The translations under genes were made by a program, and so were the position numbers. DNA of 64,000 nt, taken from Parerythrobacter lutipelagi. GTDB lineage: Bacteria; Pseudomonadota; Alphaproteobacteria; Sphingomonadales; Sphingomonadaceae. Position 1 is the first letter of the stretch, and each line of letters starts with the position of its first letter. The notes under the pieces were generated by a model. The model did not search any database. It saw only the letters and a program-made list of their open reading frames with translations, and was not told where the DNA came from. Below, piece after piece: positions 1 to 9,692 of this stretch. The stretch lies in assembly GCF_005434975.1 (NCBI RefSeq), contig NZ_SKCJ01000002.1, positions 1,178,001 to 1,242,000 of the forward strand, given 5' to 3'.

Positions 1-650
1 CACTCATCGCTCAGAAGCACGGTGAGGCAAACCAGAACTATCAGTATCTGTTATCGGGTGTTGGCATTGCATTGATGATCTTGGCGGCTTTCGCGGTCAG
101 TGCAGTTCGTCGCGCAGTTGCGGCTGAGGCTCGTGTCCGCAGCGAACTTCGACGGCGGGCGATGACCGACGAGCTGACAGGGTTGGCCAACCGGCGCGAG
201 TTCATGGCTTCGCTCGATAGAGCTATGGCATCCGCCCGGCGCAGCCGTCGGCCACTTTCGCTAGCCATCCTTGACATCGATCATTTCAAGCGGATCAACG
301 ACACCTTTGGCCATCCCGCGGGAGATGCCGTGATACGAACAGTTGCCACGACTGCCGTGGACCTTATGCGTGGACAGGACACCGTGGGACGGATTGGCGG
401 AGAGGAGTTCGCCATCGTGCTTCCCGACTGTTCGAGTGCGGACGCCTACGCAGCCTGCGAACGATTGCGCCTCGCAATCCGCGCCGCCGATCTGGAGATG
501 GAGACCGGCGAGCACGTATCGGTAACCCTCAGCACCGGCATAGCTACCTTCGCCCCGAATGACACAGCCGAGCAGATGATCGCCCTTGCCGATGCTGCCT
601 TATACCAGGCGAAGCACGGTGGACGTGACCGCGTCTTGCTGGCGGCCTAA
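1..650 (+). CDS. Membrane-anchored GGDEF diguanylate cyclase (3' part; 5' end outside window)
   Basis: Makes c-di-GMP from two GTP. The reading frame is open from base 3, with no start before it, so the N terminus and probably a sensor region lie upstream. A hydrophobic segment (LLSGVGIALMILAAFAV) is followed by a short helical linker and the GGDEF domain, which opens with MTDELTGLANRREF. The D-x-D metal site (LDIDHFK) and the active-site motif GGEEF (in RIGGEEFAIVLPD) are intact, so the enzyme should be active. I see no RxxD inhibitory site directly before GGEEF. The TAA stop overlaps the recG stop on the other strand. A phosphodiesterase (EAL) gene lies about 6 kb downstream. Confidence 0.93.
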   Translation, partial: LIAQKHGEANQNYQYLLSGVGIALMILAAFAVSAVRRAVAAEARVRSELRRRAMTDELTGLANRREFMASLDRAMASARRSRRPLSLAILDIDHFKRINDTFGHPAGDAVIRTVATTAVDLMRGQDTVGRIGGEEFAIVLPDCSSADAYAACERLRLAIRAADLEMETGEHVSVTLSTGIATFAPNDTAEQMIALADAALYQAKHGGRDRVLLAA

Positions 651-2707
651 CCTCCGCGCAACATCTGTACGCCCCAATCGCGCTCGAACAAATACAGCAG
701 GATCCGCGCGGCTTCACCCCGCCGCCCGTTAAGGCCGCCGTCGCGATCCATCAGCAGCCGTGCATCGTCATGCGCGAGCGGTAGCAGCCTTGTGATCTGC
801 TCCAGACTCGCGACACGAAAAGGCGTGTCGCCAGATTGCCTTGTGCCGAGCAGCTCGCCTCCGCCGCGCAGGCGGAGATCTTCCTCGGCAAGCCGGAAAC
901 CGTCCTGACTCTCCCGCATCAGGGCGAGACGTTCGCGTGCGGTCTCTGAAAGCGTGTCACCGCGCAGCAGCAGACAGGTGGATTTCTCACTGCCCCGGCC
1001 GACACGTCCGCGAAGTTGGTGCAACTGGGCCAATCCAAAACGTTCGGCTTGTTCGATCACCATCAAAGTGGCGGCAGGAACATCGACGCCGACTTCGATC
1101 ACTGTCGTTGCGACCAGCAATTTTGCTTGGCCACTGGCGAAGCGCTGCATCGCCGCGTCTTTCATCTCTGGCTTAAGCTGGCCGTGCACGAGAACCACAT
1201 CGTCGCCGAAACGCTCCTTCAACAGCGTATATCTCGCCTCTGCAGCGGCAATGTCTTCGGTTTCGTGCTCGCGCACCATGGGGCAGACCCAATAGGCCTG
1301 CTGCCCGCTTGCCATGTGGCGACCTGCGCCTTCGACCACTTCCGCGAGCCGGTCGAGGGCGACAACCCTTGTGTCGATCGGTTGGCGTCCCGGCGGCATT
1401 TCATCAAGACGGCTGACTTCCATCTCGCCATATTGCGCCAGGGTGAGCGTGCGCGGGATGGGTGTCGCGGTCATCGCCAAAGTATGCGGACTCATCCGCC
1501 CTTTGCTCGCAAGTTGTAGCCGCTGAGCAACACCGAACCGGTGCTGCTCGTCAATGACCACCAGCGCGAGATCCTTGTAATTTACGCTGTCCTGAAAAAT
1601 CGCATGGGTTCCGACGACAATATCGATGCTGCCGTCCAGCAGACCCATCAAAGTGCTTTCCCGCGCCCTGCCCTTGTCACGCCCGGTCAGCAACGCGACT
1701 TCGGCCCCGGTCGGGCGCGCCATATCACGCAGGGTTTCAAAATGCTGCCGGGCGAGAATCTCTGTCGGTGCCAGCAGCGCGGCCTGTTTGCCTGCTTCGT
1801 TCGCGACCAGCATCGCTTCCAGCGCAACCACAGTCTTGCCCGCACCCACGTCACCTTGCAGCAGCCGCAGCATGGGCGATTCCTGCCGGAGGTCATCTTC
1901 TATTTCCCGGACCGAGCGTGCCTGTGCACCGGTAAGCTGATAGGGGAGATCAAGCTTGCCGCGCAGCGAGCCATCACCGACCAGTGCTTGCCCTTTCCGC
2001 TGCCGGTTGGCCGCACGAACCAGCATTAACGCGAGACTGTTGGCGAGAAGCTCATCATAGGCGAGCCTCTCCCGCGCAGGGCCATGCTCACCCTTGTGCG
2101 CGAGGTTGAGGGCATCCGACCAGACAGGCCAGCCTTGTTTCTCGAACTGGGTCGGCTCGATCCATTCGGGTAGCTCGGGCAGCTTTTGAAGCGCCTGCGT
2201 CACGAGGCCTGCGATCTTCGGCTGGGTCAGGCCATCCGACAACGCATAGACCGGTTCAGACAGCCGAGACAGCGTTTCACCGCCTTCCTTCTCGACATGG
2301 TCGGGATGCACGATCTGCAGCATATCGCCATAGCGATCGAGCCGGCCCGCCACCCACCGCCGTTCGCCGACAGGCAGTAGCTTTTTTGCGGTGTATGATG
2401 CGCGGCCGAAATATGTCAGCGTGCAAATGTTTCCGATGCTGTCCTGTGCAAGAACGCGGTACGGTCCTCGGCCCGAACGCGGTGCGCGATGCTCGGTTGT
2501 GGTCAGGGCGATTACAATCTGTTCGCCCTCGCTCGCTTCATCGAGCGTGTCGACAGGGCGCCGCGTTACGAATCGGTCCGGCAGGTGGTACGCAATGTCT
2601 TTTACCCGCGCGAGGCCGAGCTTTTCGAGCGGCTTCTTGAGCTTGGGCCCGACACCGTCGAGCGTTTCGCTCTCAGCAAAGAGCGGATTGAGGATGTCCG
2701 GCCGCAT
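647..2707 (-). CDS. recG: ATP-dependent DNA helicase RecG
   Basis: Remodels stalled replication forks and branch-migrates Holliday junctions. The 686-aa length is normal. The N-terminal third is the OB-fold wedge domain (DRFVTRRP, then the YFGRASYTAKKL region). The helicase core follows: Walker A (LQGDVGAGKTVVALE), the DEQH box (VVIDEQHRFGV), TATPIPRT, and helicase C motifs VGVDVP and QLRGRVGRG. The C terminus has the RecG-type LRGGGELLGTRQSG motif. ATG start at 2707. It is convergent with the diguanylate cyclase (stops overlap) and divergent from sdhE across about 55 bp that must hold both promoters. Confidence 0.98.
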   Translation of the reverse strand: MRPDILNPLFAESETLDGVGPKLKKPLEKLGLARVKDIAYHLPDRFVTRRPVDTLDEASEGEQIVIALTTTEHRAPRSGRGPYRVLAQDSIGNICTLTYFGRASYTAKKLLPVGERRWVAGRLDRYGDMLQIVHPDHVEKEGGETLSRLSEPVYALSDGLTQPKIAGLVTQALQKLPELPEWIEPTQFEKQGWPVWSDALNLAHKGEHGPARERLAYDELLANSLALMLVRAANRQRKGQALVGDGSLRGKLDLPYQLTGAQARSVREIEDDLRQESPMLRLLQGDVGAGKTVVALEAMLVANEAGKQAALLAPTEILARQHFETLRDMARPTGAEVALLTGRDKGRARESTLMGLLDGSIDIVVGTHAIFQDSVNYKDLALVVIDEQHRFGVAQRLQLASKGRMSPHTLAMTATPIPRTLTLAQYGEMEVSRLDEMPPGRQPIDTRVVALDRLAEVVEGAGRHMASGQQAYWVCPMVREHETEDIAAAEARYTLLKERFGDDVVLVHGQLKPEMKDAAMQRFASGQAKLLVATTVIEVGVDVPAATLMVIEQAERFGLAQLHQLRGRVGRGSEKSTCLLLRGDTLSETARERLALMRESQDGFRLAEEDLRLRGGGELLGTRQSGDTPFRVASLEQITRLLPLAHDDARLLMDRDGGLNGRRGEAARILLYLFERDWGVQMLRGG

Positions 2708-2762
2708 AGTGCCTTTTCTATAGCTGCTTGCGCAGCCAATGCGAGTGCCCTACCCGCGCCTC

Positions 2763-3029
2763 ATGTCCGAAAATACCCGCCTTTCCCGAGCAAAATTCCG
2801 TTCGTGGCACCGTGGAACGCGGGAAGCCGATTACATGATCGGCGGCTTCTTCGACCGTTACAGCCAAGGCTGGGACGAAGCAGGTTTGCTATGGTTCGAA
2901 AACTTGCTGGACGAGGACGATGTCGATGTCATGGCGTGGGCCCTCGGAACCCAGCCCGTGCCCGAACGCTTTCAAAGCGAGCAAATGGAATTGATGAAGA
3001 AGCTCGACTACGTGAACATACCTCGCTGA
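2763..3029 (+). CDS. sdhE: FAD assembly factor SdhE (succinate dehydrogenase flavinylation)
   Basis: Small acidic protein of 88 aa (DUF339/SdhE family) that helps attach FAD covalently to SdhA. The signature RGTREADYMIGGF contains the RGxxE motif needed for function and is followed by the family's FWxNLL-like segment (WFENLLDEDDVDVMAW). I chose the ATG at 2763, which gives the usual N terminus MSENTRLSRAKFRSWHRG. An in-frame ATG at 2739 adds eight residues. Neither start has a clear Shine-Dalgarno. The sdh genes are not in the window. mfd follows 22 bp later on the same strand, so the two may share a transcript. Confidence 0.93.
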   Translation: MSENTRLSRAKFRSWHRGTREADYMIGGFFDRYSQGWDEAGLLWFENLLDEDDVDVMAWALGTQPVPERFQSEQMELMKKLDYVNIPR

Positions 3030-3051
3030 AGCGCCAACCAATCGACAGACG

Positions 3052-6000
3052 ATGCCAGACCTGAACCGTATTCTCGCGGCGAGAGAGCCGCTCACGCTAT
3101 CTTCCGTTGCGCGCGGCGCGCAGCCGTTGGTTATGGCCGACCTCGCGCGCGCCTCGAATGGTCGCGCAGTCTTTATCGCCGCAGATGACGCAGCAATGCG
3201 CACTGTTACGGACACTGCGCATTTCTTCGCTCCGGAACTGGAAGTGCTGGAATTCCCTGCATGGGATTGCTTGCCGTACGATCGCGCCAGTCCTGCGCTA
3301 TCGGTCAGCGCCCGGCGTCTCTCAGCGCTTTACCGCCTACAAGCCGGCAAGGCCGGTTCACAACTCCTCGTAACGACCGTCAACGCCGTGCTCCAACGCG
3401 TTCTCACGCCGTTTCGCGTTCGAGAAAGCGTGCGTGAGTTCAAGCCCGGGAGCGAGATGAGCCGCGAAAGCCTTTCGGCTCTCCTGCAGCGACAGGGTTA
3501 CAGCAGATCCGATACGGTGGTCGACAAAGGCGAATACGCCGTTCGCGGATCAATCGTCGACATTTTTCCATCCGGCATGGAGGAAGGGCTGAGGCTCGAT
3601 TTCTTCGGCGACGAATTGGAAAGTCTGCGCAGCTTCGACCCTTCGACCCAGATGAGCACCGGCGTGCTTAAATCGCATCTTCTCTTGCCCGCCAGCGAAG
3701 CGCTGCTGGACGAAAACAGCATCAAGCGTTTCCGCGGGCGCTACCGCGAATTGTTCGGCGCTGCTTCAACCCAGGACCCGCTTTACGAAGCAGTCAGCGA
3801 AGGCCGGCGGTTGGCCGGAATGGAGCATTGGCTGCCGCTGTTCGAAGAGCGCATGTCGACTGTGTTCGATCACTTGGGAGAGGCCGATATTGTCGTTGTC
3901 GACAGCGCATCACTGCAGGCTGGCGAGGAACGACTGAGCGATATCGCCGACTATTGCGAACAGCGCGTGGCAGCGAGTGGGCAGGCCAAGGGCAGCTACC
4001 GGCCTCTGCCGCAGGATGCGCTCTATGTTCGCAAGGAAGAATTCGCTGCTGCGCTGGACGCAGCGCCGGCTCATCGCGCTTCGATTTTTGCCGCGCCGGA
4101 AAGTCCGGGTGCCGTCGATTTCGGATTTCAGTCAGCACGCGATTTCGCCCCAGAAAGGGCACGCAACGACAATGTCTACGAAGCTGCGGCACAGCATTTA
4201 AAGAATGTCGCCAAATCGGGCCGCAAGCCGGTCTTCGCCGCCTACTCGACCGGCAGCCGGGCGCGCATCGCATCGATCCTGACCGAGGCCGGGACCGAAA
4301 CCCGGCTTGCCGATGGGTGGCAGGAAGCGCTGGGCCTTGCCGCCAAAGGCAATGCGGTCGCGCTTGTCCTGCCAGTCGAAACCGGATTTTCGAACGATCA
4401 GCTGGAGCTCATCAGCGAGCAGGATGTTCTTGGTGACCGCCTCGTCCGCCGCCGGAAGCGCAAGAAGGATTCCGATGCCTTTCTTGCCGAACTGCAAGCA
4501 CTCAACCGCGGTGATCTGGTGGTTCACGTCGAGCACGGGATCGGCAAGTATCTCGGGCTGGAACCGGTCCCGGTTGGGCAAAGCAAGCACGACTGCGTCA
4601 TGCTGCAATACCGCGGCGGTGATAAGCTCTACATCCCGGTCGAGAACATCGATGTTCTAAGCCGCTACGGCTCTTCGGAAGAAGCGGTTCAGCTTGATCG
4701 GCTAGGCGGCGAAGCTTGGCAGAAAAGACGCGCTCAGCTTAAAGAGCGCATCCGGGAAATCGCTGGGGAACTGCTCAAGGTCGCCGCCGAGCGGGCCTTG
4801 CGTAAAGCACCTGTATTTGAAGTGGATGAAGCGAGCCTCAACCAGTTTGTCGATCGCTTTCCGTGGGAAGAAACCGACGATCAGGAACGCGCCATTGCTG
4901 ACGTATTGCGCGACCTGGAGAGCGGCAAGCCAATGGACCGGCTGGTCTGCGGCGATGTCGGCTTCGGCAAGACAGAGGTTGCACTCCGCGCTGCCTTCGT
5001 TGCCGCCATGAACGGCCAGCAAGTTGCGCTCGTCGCGCCGACGACCCTCCTCGCGCGCCAGCATTATACCAACTTTGCACAGCGTTTTGCTGGTTTCCCG
5101 CTCAAGGTAGGGCGACTCAGCCGCCTTGTTCCATCGAAGGAAATCAGCGAAACCCGCGAAGGGCTGGAGACGGGCGACATCGACATCGTCATCGGCACGC
5201 ATGCGATCCTGTCCAAGAATACCAAATTCAAGAATCTCGGGCTGGTGATTGTCGATGAAGAGCAGCGCTTCGGCGTAACGCATAAAGAAAAGCTCAAGCA
5301 ATTGCGGGCCGACGTGCACATGCTGACACTTACCGCGACCCCGATCCCGCGTACGCTGCAAATGGCGATGACCGGCCTGCGCGAGCTCTCCACGATCCAG
5401 ACACCCCCGGTCGACCGGCTTGCTGTGCGGACCTATGTCATGGACTGGGATGACATGGTGATACGCGAGGCATTGCTCCGCGAACACCATCGCGGCGGAC
5501 AAAGCTTCATCGTGGTGCCGCGCATCTCCGATATGGATGCCATCGCAGACTGGTTGCATGAGCATGTGCCGGAAGTGAAACACGTCGCCGCGCACGGCCA
5601 GATGGGCGCAGGCGAGATAGAAGAGCGCATGAGCGCATTCTACGAGGGCAAGTACGACGTTCTTCTATCCACCACGATCGTCGAATCAGGGCTGGACCTG
5701 CCGAGTGCCAACACGATTATCATCCACCGTGCCGATATTTTCGGCCTTGCCCAGCTCTACCAGTTGCGTGGCAGGGTCGGACGCGCGAAATTGCGTGCCT
5801 ATGCTTATCTGACATATGCAGCGGATACACAGCTGTCCGAAGTCGCGGAGAAGCGGCTCAAGGTGCTCAGCGATCTGGACAGCCTGGGTGCCGGCTTCCA
5901 GCTCGCCAGTCACGATCTGGATATACGCGGCGCGGGCAATTTGCTGGGCGACGAACAATCGGGGCACATTCGCGAAGTAGGCTTCGAATTGTACCAGTCC

Positions 6001-6531
6001 ATGCTGGAAGACGCGATCCTGGCCGCGAAGGCGGGTGCCGCCGGTCTCGCGGCCAAGCCTGAAAGCATCAGTCCGCAAATCACCGTCGATGCGCCGATCA
6101 TGATCCCGGAGGAATATGTGCCGGATCTCGCCGTGCGCATGGCGCTATACCGCCGGTTGAACGACGCGCAGGACAAGGCAGAGATCGAGGCGATGGCCGC
6201 CGAGATGATCGACCGGTTTGGTCCTTTGCCGGATGCCACGGCCAATCTGGTTCGTCTGATCGAAATCAAGCACCAGGCAATCGCAGCCAATATCGCCAAG
6301 ATCGACGTTGGGGCCCGGGGAACTCTTGTCACGTTCCACAATGATGATTTCCCGGATCCCGCCGGATTGCTGGCCTACGTCGATCGCTTGCAAGGCACAG
6401 CAAAGCTGCGCCCGGATATGAAGTTGGTGATCAATCGCGCTTGGGGCGATCCAAATAGCCGCCTGAACGGCCTGTTTCAACTGACCAAAGGCCTAAGCGC
6501 AGTTGTGCAAAAGGCAGCGGCAAAGCGTTAA
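3052..6531 (+). CDS. mfd: Transcription-repair coupling factor Mfd
   Basis: DNA translocase that removes RNA polymerase stalled at lesions and recruits UvrA. The 1159-aa length is typical. Domains in order: UvrB-like N-terminal modules; RNA polymerase interaction domain around residues 480-550 (NRGDLVVHVEHGIGKY); the RecG-like translocase with Walker A (VCGDVGFGKTEVALR), DEEQ box (IVDEEQRFGV) and TATPIPRT; motif VI region (QLYQLRGRVGR); and the C-terminal UvrA-binding TRCF domain (VDAPIMIPEEYVPD). ATG at 3052. The TAA stop overlaps the stop of the opposing EAL gene. Its sequence kinship with recG, 350 bp upstream and divergent, reflects the shared helicase family. Confidence 0.98.
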   Translation: MPDLNRILAAREPLTLSSVARGAQPLVMADLARASNGRAVFIAADDAAMRTVTDTAHFFAPELEVLEFPAWDCLPYDRASPALSVSARRLSALYRLQAGKAGSQLLVTTVNAVLQRVLTPFRVRESVREFKPGSEMSRESLSALLQRQGYSRSDTVVDKGEYAVRGSIVDIFPSGMEEGLRLDFFGDELESLRSFDPSTQMSTGVLKSHLLLPASEALLDENSIKRFRGRYRELFGAASTQDPLYEAVSEGRRLAGMEHWLPLFEERMSTVFDHLGEADIVVVDSASLQAGEERLSDIADYCEQRVAASGQAKGSYRPLPQDALYVRKEEFAAALDAAPAHRASIFAAPESPGAVDFGFQSARDFAPERARNDNVYEAAAQHLKNVAKSGRKPVFAAYSTGSRARIASILTEAGTETRLADGWQEALGLAAKGNAVALVLPVETGFSNDQLELISEQDVLGDRLVRRRKRKKDSDAFLAELQALNRGDLVVHVEHGIGKYLGLEPVPVGQSKHDCVMLQYRGGDKLYIPVENIDVLSRYGSSEEAVQLDRLGGEAWQKRRAQLKERIREIAGELLKVAAERALRKAPVFEVDEASLNQFVDRFPWEETDDQERAIADVLRDLESGKPMDRLVCGDVGFGKTEVALRAAFVAAMNGQQVALVAPTTLLARQHYTNFAQRFAGFPLKVGRLSRLVPSKEISETREGLETGDIDIVIGTHAILSKNTKFKNLGLVIVDEEQRFGVTHKEKLKQLRADVHMLTLTATPIPRTLQMAMTGLRELSTIQTPPVDRLAVRTYVMDWDDMVIREALLREHHRGGQSFIVVPRISDMDAIADWLHEHVPEVKHVAAHGQMGAGEIEERMSAFYEGKYDVLLSTTIVESGLDLPSANTIIIHRADIFGLAQLYQLRGRVGRAKLRAYAYLTYAADTQLSEVAEKRLKVLSDLDSLGAGFQLASHDLDIRGAGNLLGDEQSGHIREVGFELYQSMLEDAILAAKAGAAGLAAKPESISPQITVDAPIMIPEEYVPDLAVRMALYRRLNDAQDKAEIEAMAAEMIDRFGPLPDATANLVRLIEIKHQAIAANIAKIDVGARGTLVTFHNDDFPDPAGLLAYVDRLQGTAKLRPDMKLVINRAWGDPNSRLNGLFQLTKGLSAVVQKAAAKR

Positions 6532-7847
6532 GCTTCAGCGAGTCTGACGAACTCTTTTTGCGTCATCGGGCCAGCTGCAAAGTAGCCCTGAAAGCTGTGG
6601 CAACCTTCGGCGGCAATCAAAGCACGCTGTTTCTCACATTCGATGCCTTCGGCGATGACCTCCAAACCCAAGGCTTTGGCCATGGCGACAATACCTTGCA
6701 GCACGGCAAGATCCCTGGTGTCGTCGCCAATTCCATCGATCATCGCGCGATCGAGCTTCAGGTAATCGAGCGGCAGGATCTTCAGGTAACGGAAATTGCA
6801 AAAGCCGGCGCCGAAATCATCCAGCGCGATTTTCACGCCGGATGCCTTCAGTGTCTCCAGCGTTGTCTTCGCCAGATCGAGATCACCAATCAGCACCTGT
6901 TCGGTGATCTCAAGCGTCAAACGATCCGCTGCAAAGCCTGACTTCCGGATCAACGACAGTAGCTCAATGGCGAAACTTGGGGCTGCAAGGTCTGCGGGCG
7001 TCACGTTCAGCGACAGCCGCAAACTATCCGGCCACTCTCGGGCACCGGCTAGAGCCTTGGCGGCGATGTGCCGGGATAATTGTGCAACATGGTCGGCCCG
7101 CTCGGCAATCGCGAATAATGTCGCTCCCCCGACTCGACCGAGCGTTGGGTGATCCCATCGCGCCAGCGCTTCGGCACCGAGCAAATCCGCCCCGTCGACA
7201 GAATATTGCGGTTGATATAGAATTGAAATTTCGCCCCGATCCAGCGCGCTTAGCAAGTCTGCTTCAAGTTGCGCAGAACGGATACCGGGCATTGACCATT
7301 CGGTGTGAGCCCACAGTATCCGCCTGCCCTTGCGGTGCCGCGCGCTATCCAGAGTCTCCGCCATCCGGTCAAAAATCAGGTCCGGACTCTCCCCGGGCAG
7401 AGCTCGCATGAGCGCAATGCGCGGCCACAAACGGACCGTTCCACCGTCTCCCGCATCCGCAATGGGATGCGCGACTGCGTCAGCCAAAGCCTCTGCCAGC
7501 CATTGCCAACGCTCACGGCTGCAGAGCTCATGCGCCAGAACCAGGAATTGCCCTCCCCCCATGCGGCAAATGGCGAGCCGCGAATGGTCGAATTCGTCAT
7601 CGGCGAAATGCTGGATGCGCTTGGCGACTTCGACCAGAGCGCCGTCACCGGTCGCTTCTCCGAAAGCAATGTTGACCGTCTCGAACCGCCCCAGCTCCAG
7701 CAACATCGCATGGATGGGTGCTGTCACGCCCTCCTTCGCCGCACCATCCTGCCACAAGCGCAGGGTCGCACGGGCCAGGCCCGGGCCACCAAGTCCGGTC
7801 AATTCATCGCGAAGGGACTCGTCCCACATAGTTGCGCGCTGTAGCAT
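6528..7847 (-). CDS. EAL c-di-GMP phosphodiesterase with degenerate GGDEF domain
   Basis: Predicted to hydrolyse c-di-GMP to pGpG. It has 439 aa with no membrane segment, so it is cytosolic. Residues about 15-175 are a GGDEF-like domain whose active motif is ruined (GGGQF at 97-101), so it probably only binds GTP or is structural. Residues about 190-435 are the EAL domain with all catalytic residues visible: EAL at 226-228, N291, E313, DD at 343-344, K364, E400 and Q420-G421. The enzyme should therefore be active. Starts are ATG 7847 or the internal ATG 7829. It is convergent with mfd and divergent from nadK. Confidence 0.94.
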   Translation of the reverse strand: MLQRATMWDESLRDELTGLGGPGLARATLRLWQDGAAKEGVTAPIHAMLLELGRFETVNIAFGEATGDGALVEVAKRIQHFADDEFDHSRLAICRMGGGQFLVLAHELCSRERWQWLAEALADAVAHPIADAGDGGTVRLWPRIALMRALPGESPDLIFDRMAETLDSARHRKGRRILWAHTEWSMPGIRSAQLEADLLSALDRGEISILYQPQYSVDGADLLGAEALARWDHPTLGRVGGATLFAIAERADHVAQLSRHIAAKALAGAREWPDSLRLSLNVTPADLAAPSFAIELLSLIRKSGFAADRLTLEITEQVLIGDLDLAKTTLETLKASGVKIALDDFGAGFCNFRYLKILPLDYLKLDRAMIDGIGDDTRDLAVLQGIVAMAKALGLEVIAEGIECEKQRALIAAEGCHSFQGYFAAGPMTQKEFVRLAEA

Positions 7848-7962
7848 GCTTCACCGTGTAAAATTGTTGCCGCGTTAAATCCCGCGACAAATTGGATGCG
7901 TTGCCAAATGGCACAGCCGCCCATAGGGTTCGCTCGCGCCGTCTGGCGGGATCGAGGGGACG

Positions 7963-8751
7963 ATGAGCAGCAATCACGGCTTTCGCAAATTGGCACTGGC
8001 GATCTCTGATACCGCGAAAGCGGTCGAGACAGCCCGCGAACTCGAGGATGCGCACGATTGGGTGCCCATGGCGGAGGCGGACGCAGTCGTAACTCTGGGG
8101 GGTGATGGCTTCATGCTGGCGACCCTGCACAAGATGCTGGACGATGGGCGTATCTTGCCATGTTATGGGGTCAATCGCGGTACGGTAGGGTTCCTGATGA
8201 ACAAATACCGCCAGGGCGTGAAGATCCTCGACAAGATCAATCGTTCGAGATCCATGGGAATCTCGCCCTTGCGCATGGAAGCTGTGACACAAGACGGCGA
8301 GCGGCATGTCGAATGTGCGATCAACGAGGTCTCATTGCTGCGTGAAACGCGGCAAACAGCCAAGATGGAAGTTATCGTGGATGACAAGATCCGGATCAAG
8401 GAACTGGTCGGCGACGGTGTGCTCGTTTCCACACCGGCCGGTTCAACCGCGTATAACCTCTCCGCGAACGGACCGATTCTGCCGCTGGATTCGCAGTTGC
8501 TCGCGCTGACTCCAATCAGCCCCTTCCGTCCGCGCCGCTGGCGTGGCGCGATCTTGCCCGATAGGTCGAGCATCAAGTTTACCGTATTCGAACCTGCCAA
8601 ACGCCCGGTTGCCGCAGTGGCCGACCAGAAAGAAGTGCGCGACATTGCCGAAGTCAGCATCGAAATCGCCCGTGATTCCGAGCTGACGCTGCTGTTCGAT
8701 CCCGGCCATTCGCTCGATGAGCGCATTGTTGCCGAACAATTCATGACATAA
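7963..8751 (+). CDS. nadK: NAD kinase
   Basis: Phosphorylates NAD to NADP, the only route to NADP. The 262-aa length fits the family. Visible motifs are GGDG (VTLGGDGFMLATL), the conserved NRGTVGFLMN, NEVSLLRE, and DGVLVSTPAGSTAYN with the substrate-binding STAY core. The ATG at 7963 has a GAGGGG Shine-Dalgarno 5 bp upstream. It is monocistronic, followed by tRNA-Asn, and divergent from the EAL gene. Confidence 0.97.
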   Translation: MSSNHGFRKLALAISDTAKAVETARELEDAHDWVPMAEADAVVTLGGDGFMLATLHKMLDDGRILPCYGVNRGTVGFLMNKYRQGVKILDKINRSRSMGISPLRMEAVTQDGERHVECAINEVSLLRETRQTAKMEVIVDDKIRIKELVGDGVLVSTPAGSTAYNLSANGPILPLDSQLLALTPISPFRPRRWRGAILPDRSSIKFTVFEPAKRPVAAVADQKEVRDIAEVSIEIARDSELTLLFDPGHSLDERIVAEQFMT

Positions 8752-8776
8752 GCACCGCTTTGCCCACAATACAGGG

Positions 8777-8805
8777 TTGCAAAGCCAATTCGCCGCCCAT
8801 ATAGG
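8777..8805 (+). promoter_or_regulatory. Sigma-70-type promoter of tRNA-Asn
   Basis: TTGCAA at 8777-8782 and TATAGG at 8800-8805 are separated by exactly 17 bp. Transcription should start near 8812, about 30 bp before the tRNA. This is inferred from consensus similarity and position. Confidence 0.65.
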
Positions 8806-8843
8806 CTCGCCCTCGCCCTCCTCCATACCGCTTGGAGGGCTGC

Positions 8844-8918
8844 TCCCCGATAGCTCAGCGGTAGAGTAGGTGACTGTTAATCACTTGGTCGTTGGTTCGA
8901 ATCCAACTCGGGGAGCCA
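8844..8918 (+). tRNA. tRNA-Asn (anticodon GTT)
   Basis: The acceptor stem TCCCCGA (8844-8850) pairs with TCGGGGA (8908-8914). The discriminator G is at 8915 and an encoded CCA at 8916-8918. The D arm has GCTCAGCGGTAGAG, the anticodon loop CTGTTAA puts GTT at 8876-8878, and the T arm has GGTTCGAATCC. It is the normal size and intact, with no sign of an integrated element. Confidence 0.97.
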
Positions 8919-8956
8919 TTTTTCACCTGGCAGATTTGTTTTCCGTGCAGCACCGG

Positions 8957-9685
8957 TCAATCGGGCCGCACGTATAGTCCGTCGAATTGCAGCAAGCGTC
9001 CTGTTTGCCGATCACGAAAATCCGGCAAGAGGTTCCAAAGCGCGAAGCCTGCACCGGCAAGGCGCTGATGGATGATCGTCCAGTCCACTTGCCCGGTGTA
9101 CAGTTCCGTCGTGGACATCTCGACAAGAACTGCGTCGATGTGCGGCAGCAAACCGGCAGCCCCTTTCAGCACTTCGCCTTCATACCCTTGCGCATCGATC
9201 TTGAGTAGAATGCGCTGCTCCTGCGAACCAAGCGTTTGCGCAAAAATGCTGGCGATCGGTTCGACAAATACGCGTTCCTCAGACACGTAAACGGACCGGG
9301 GTGCCGCATCCACATGCGCATCCTCCATCGGGAGCAGCGAAGACGATACGGAGTTTCTTGCGATGTTGATGGAAGCCTCTCCGCTTTCTGCGCCTGCGGC
9401 CATTCGCGCAAGCACATGAACCCGAGAGTTCCCGGCGAACCTTTGGCTCAGCAAGCGATGCGCATCACTGAGTGGTTCGATACAATGGATGGTGCCGGCA
9501 AATCCCTTATCGAGCAACTGCTGAGCGAATTGCCCGGTATTGGCGCCTACGTCGATGACATGGTCAACTCCGCGCTGGCGAAGAAGATCGACCAGCGCAA
9601 GGCGCTGATCATCGCCTGCGCTGACCAGTTGCAGCCCGAATTTGCCGAGCGCGCGGTTTACCCATTTTCTGGCCAAACCGCGCAT
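8957..9685 (-). CDS. FkbM-family SAM-dependent methyltransferase
   Basis: 242 aa. The SAM-binding motif I is DVGANTGQFAQQLL (about residues 42-55), followed by the acidic strand IHCIEPL and the FkbM-type LKIDAQGYEGEVLKGA motif at about residues 165-180. Family members methylate small molecules or polysaccharide sugars; the substrate here cannot be read from sequence. The start (ATG 9685) lies 7 bp after the secA stop, so it may be read through from secA. There is no signal peptide or membrane segment. About 40 bp separate its end from tRNA-Asn, which is on the other strand. Confidence 0.88.
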   Translation of the reverse strand: MRGLARKWVNRALGKFGLQLVSAGDDQRLALVDLLRQRGVDHVIDVGANTGQFAQQLLDKGFAGTIHCIEPLSDAHRLLSQRFAGNSRVHVLARMAAGAESGEASINIARNSVSSSLLPMEDAHVDAAPRSVYVSEERVFVEPIASIFAQTLGSQEQRILLKIDAQGYEGEVLKGAAGLLPHIDAVLVEMSTTELYTGQVDWTIIHQRLAGAGFALWNLLPDFRDRQTGRLLQFDGLYVRPD

Positions 9686-9692
9686 GCGTCAT

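Noticed and set aside
8844-9685. Genomic island inserted at tRNA-Asn
   Set aside because: The tRNA is intact, there is no repeat of its 3' end nearby and no integrase; the FkbM gene has unremarkable composition.
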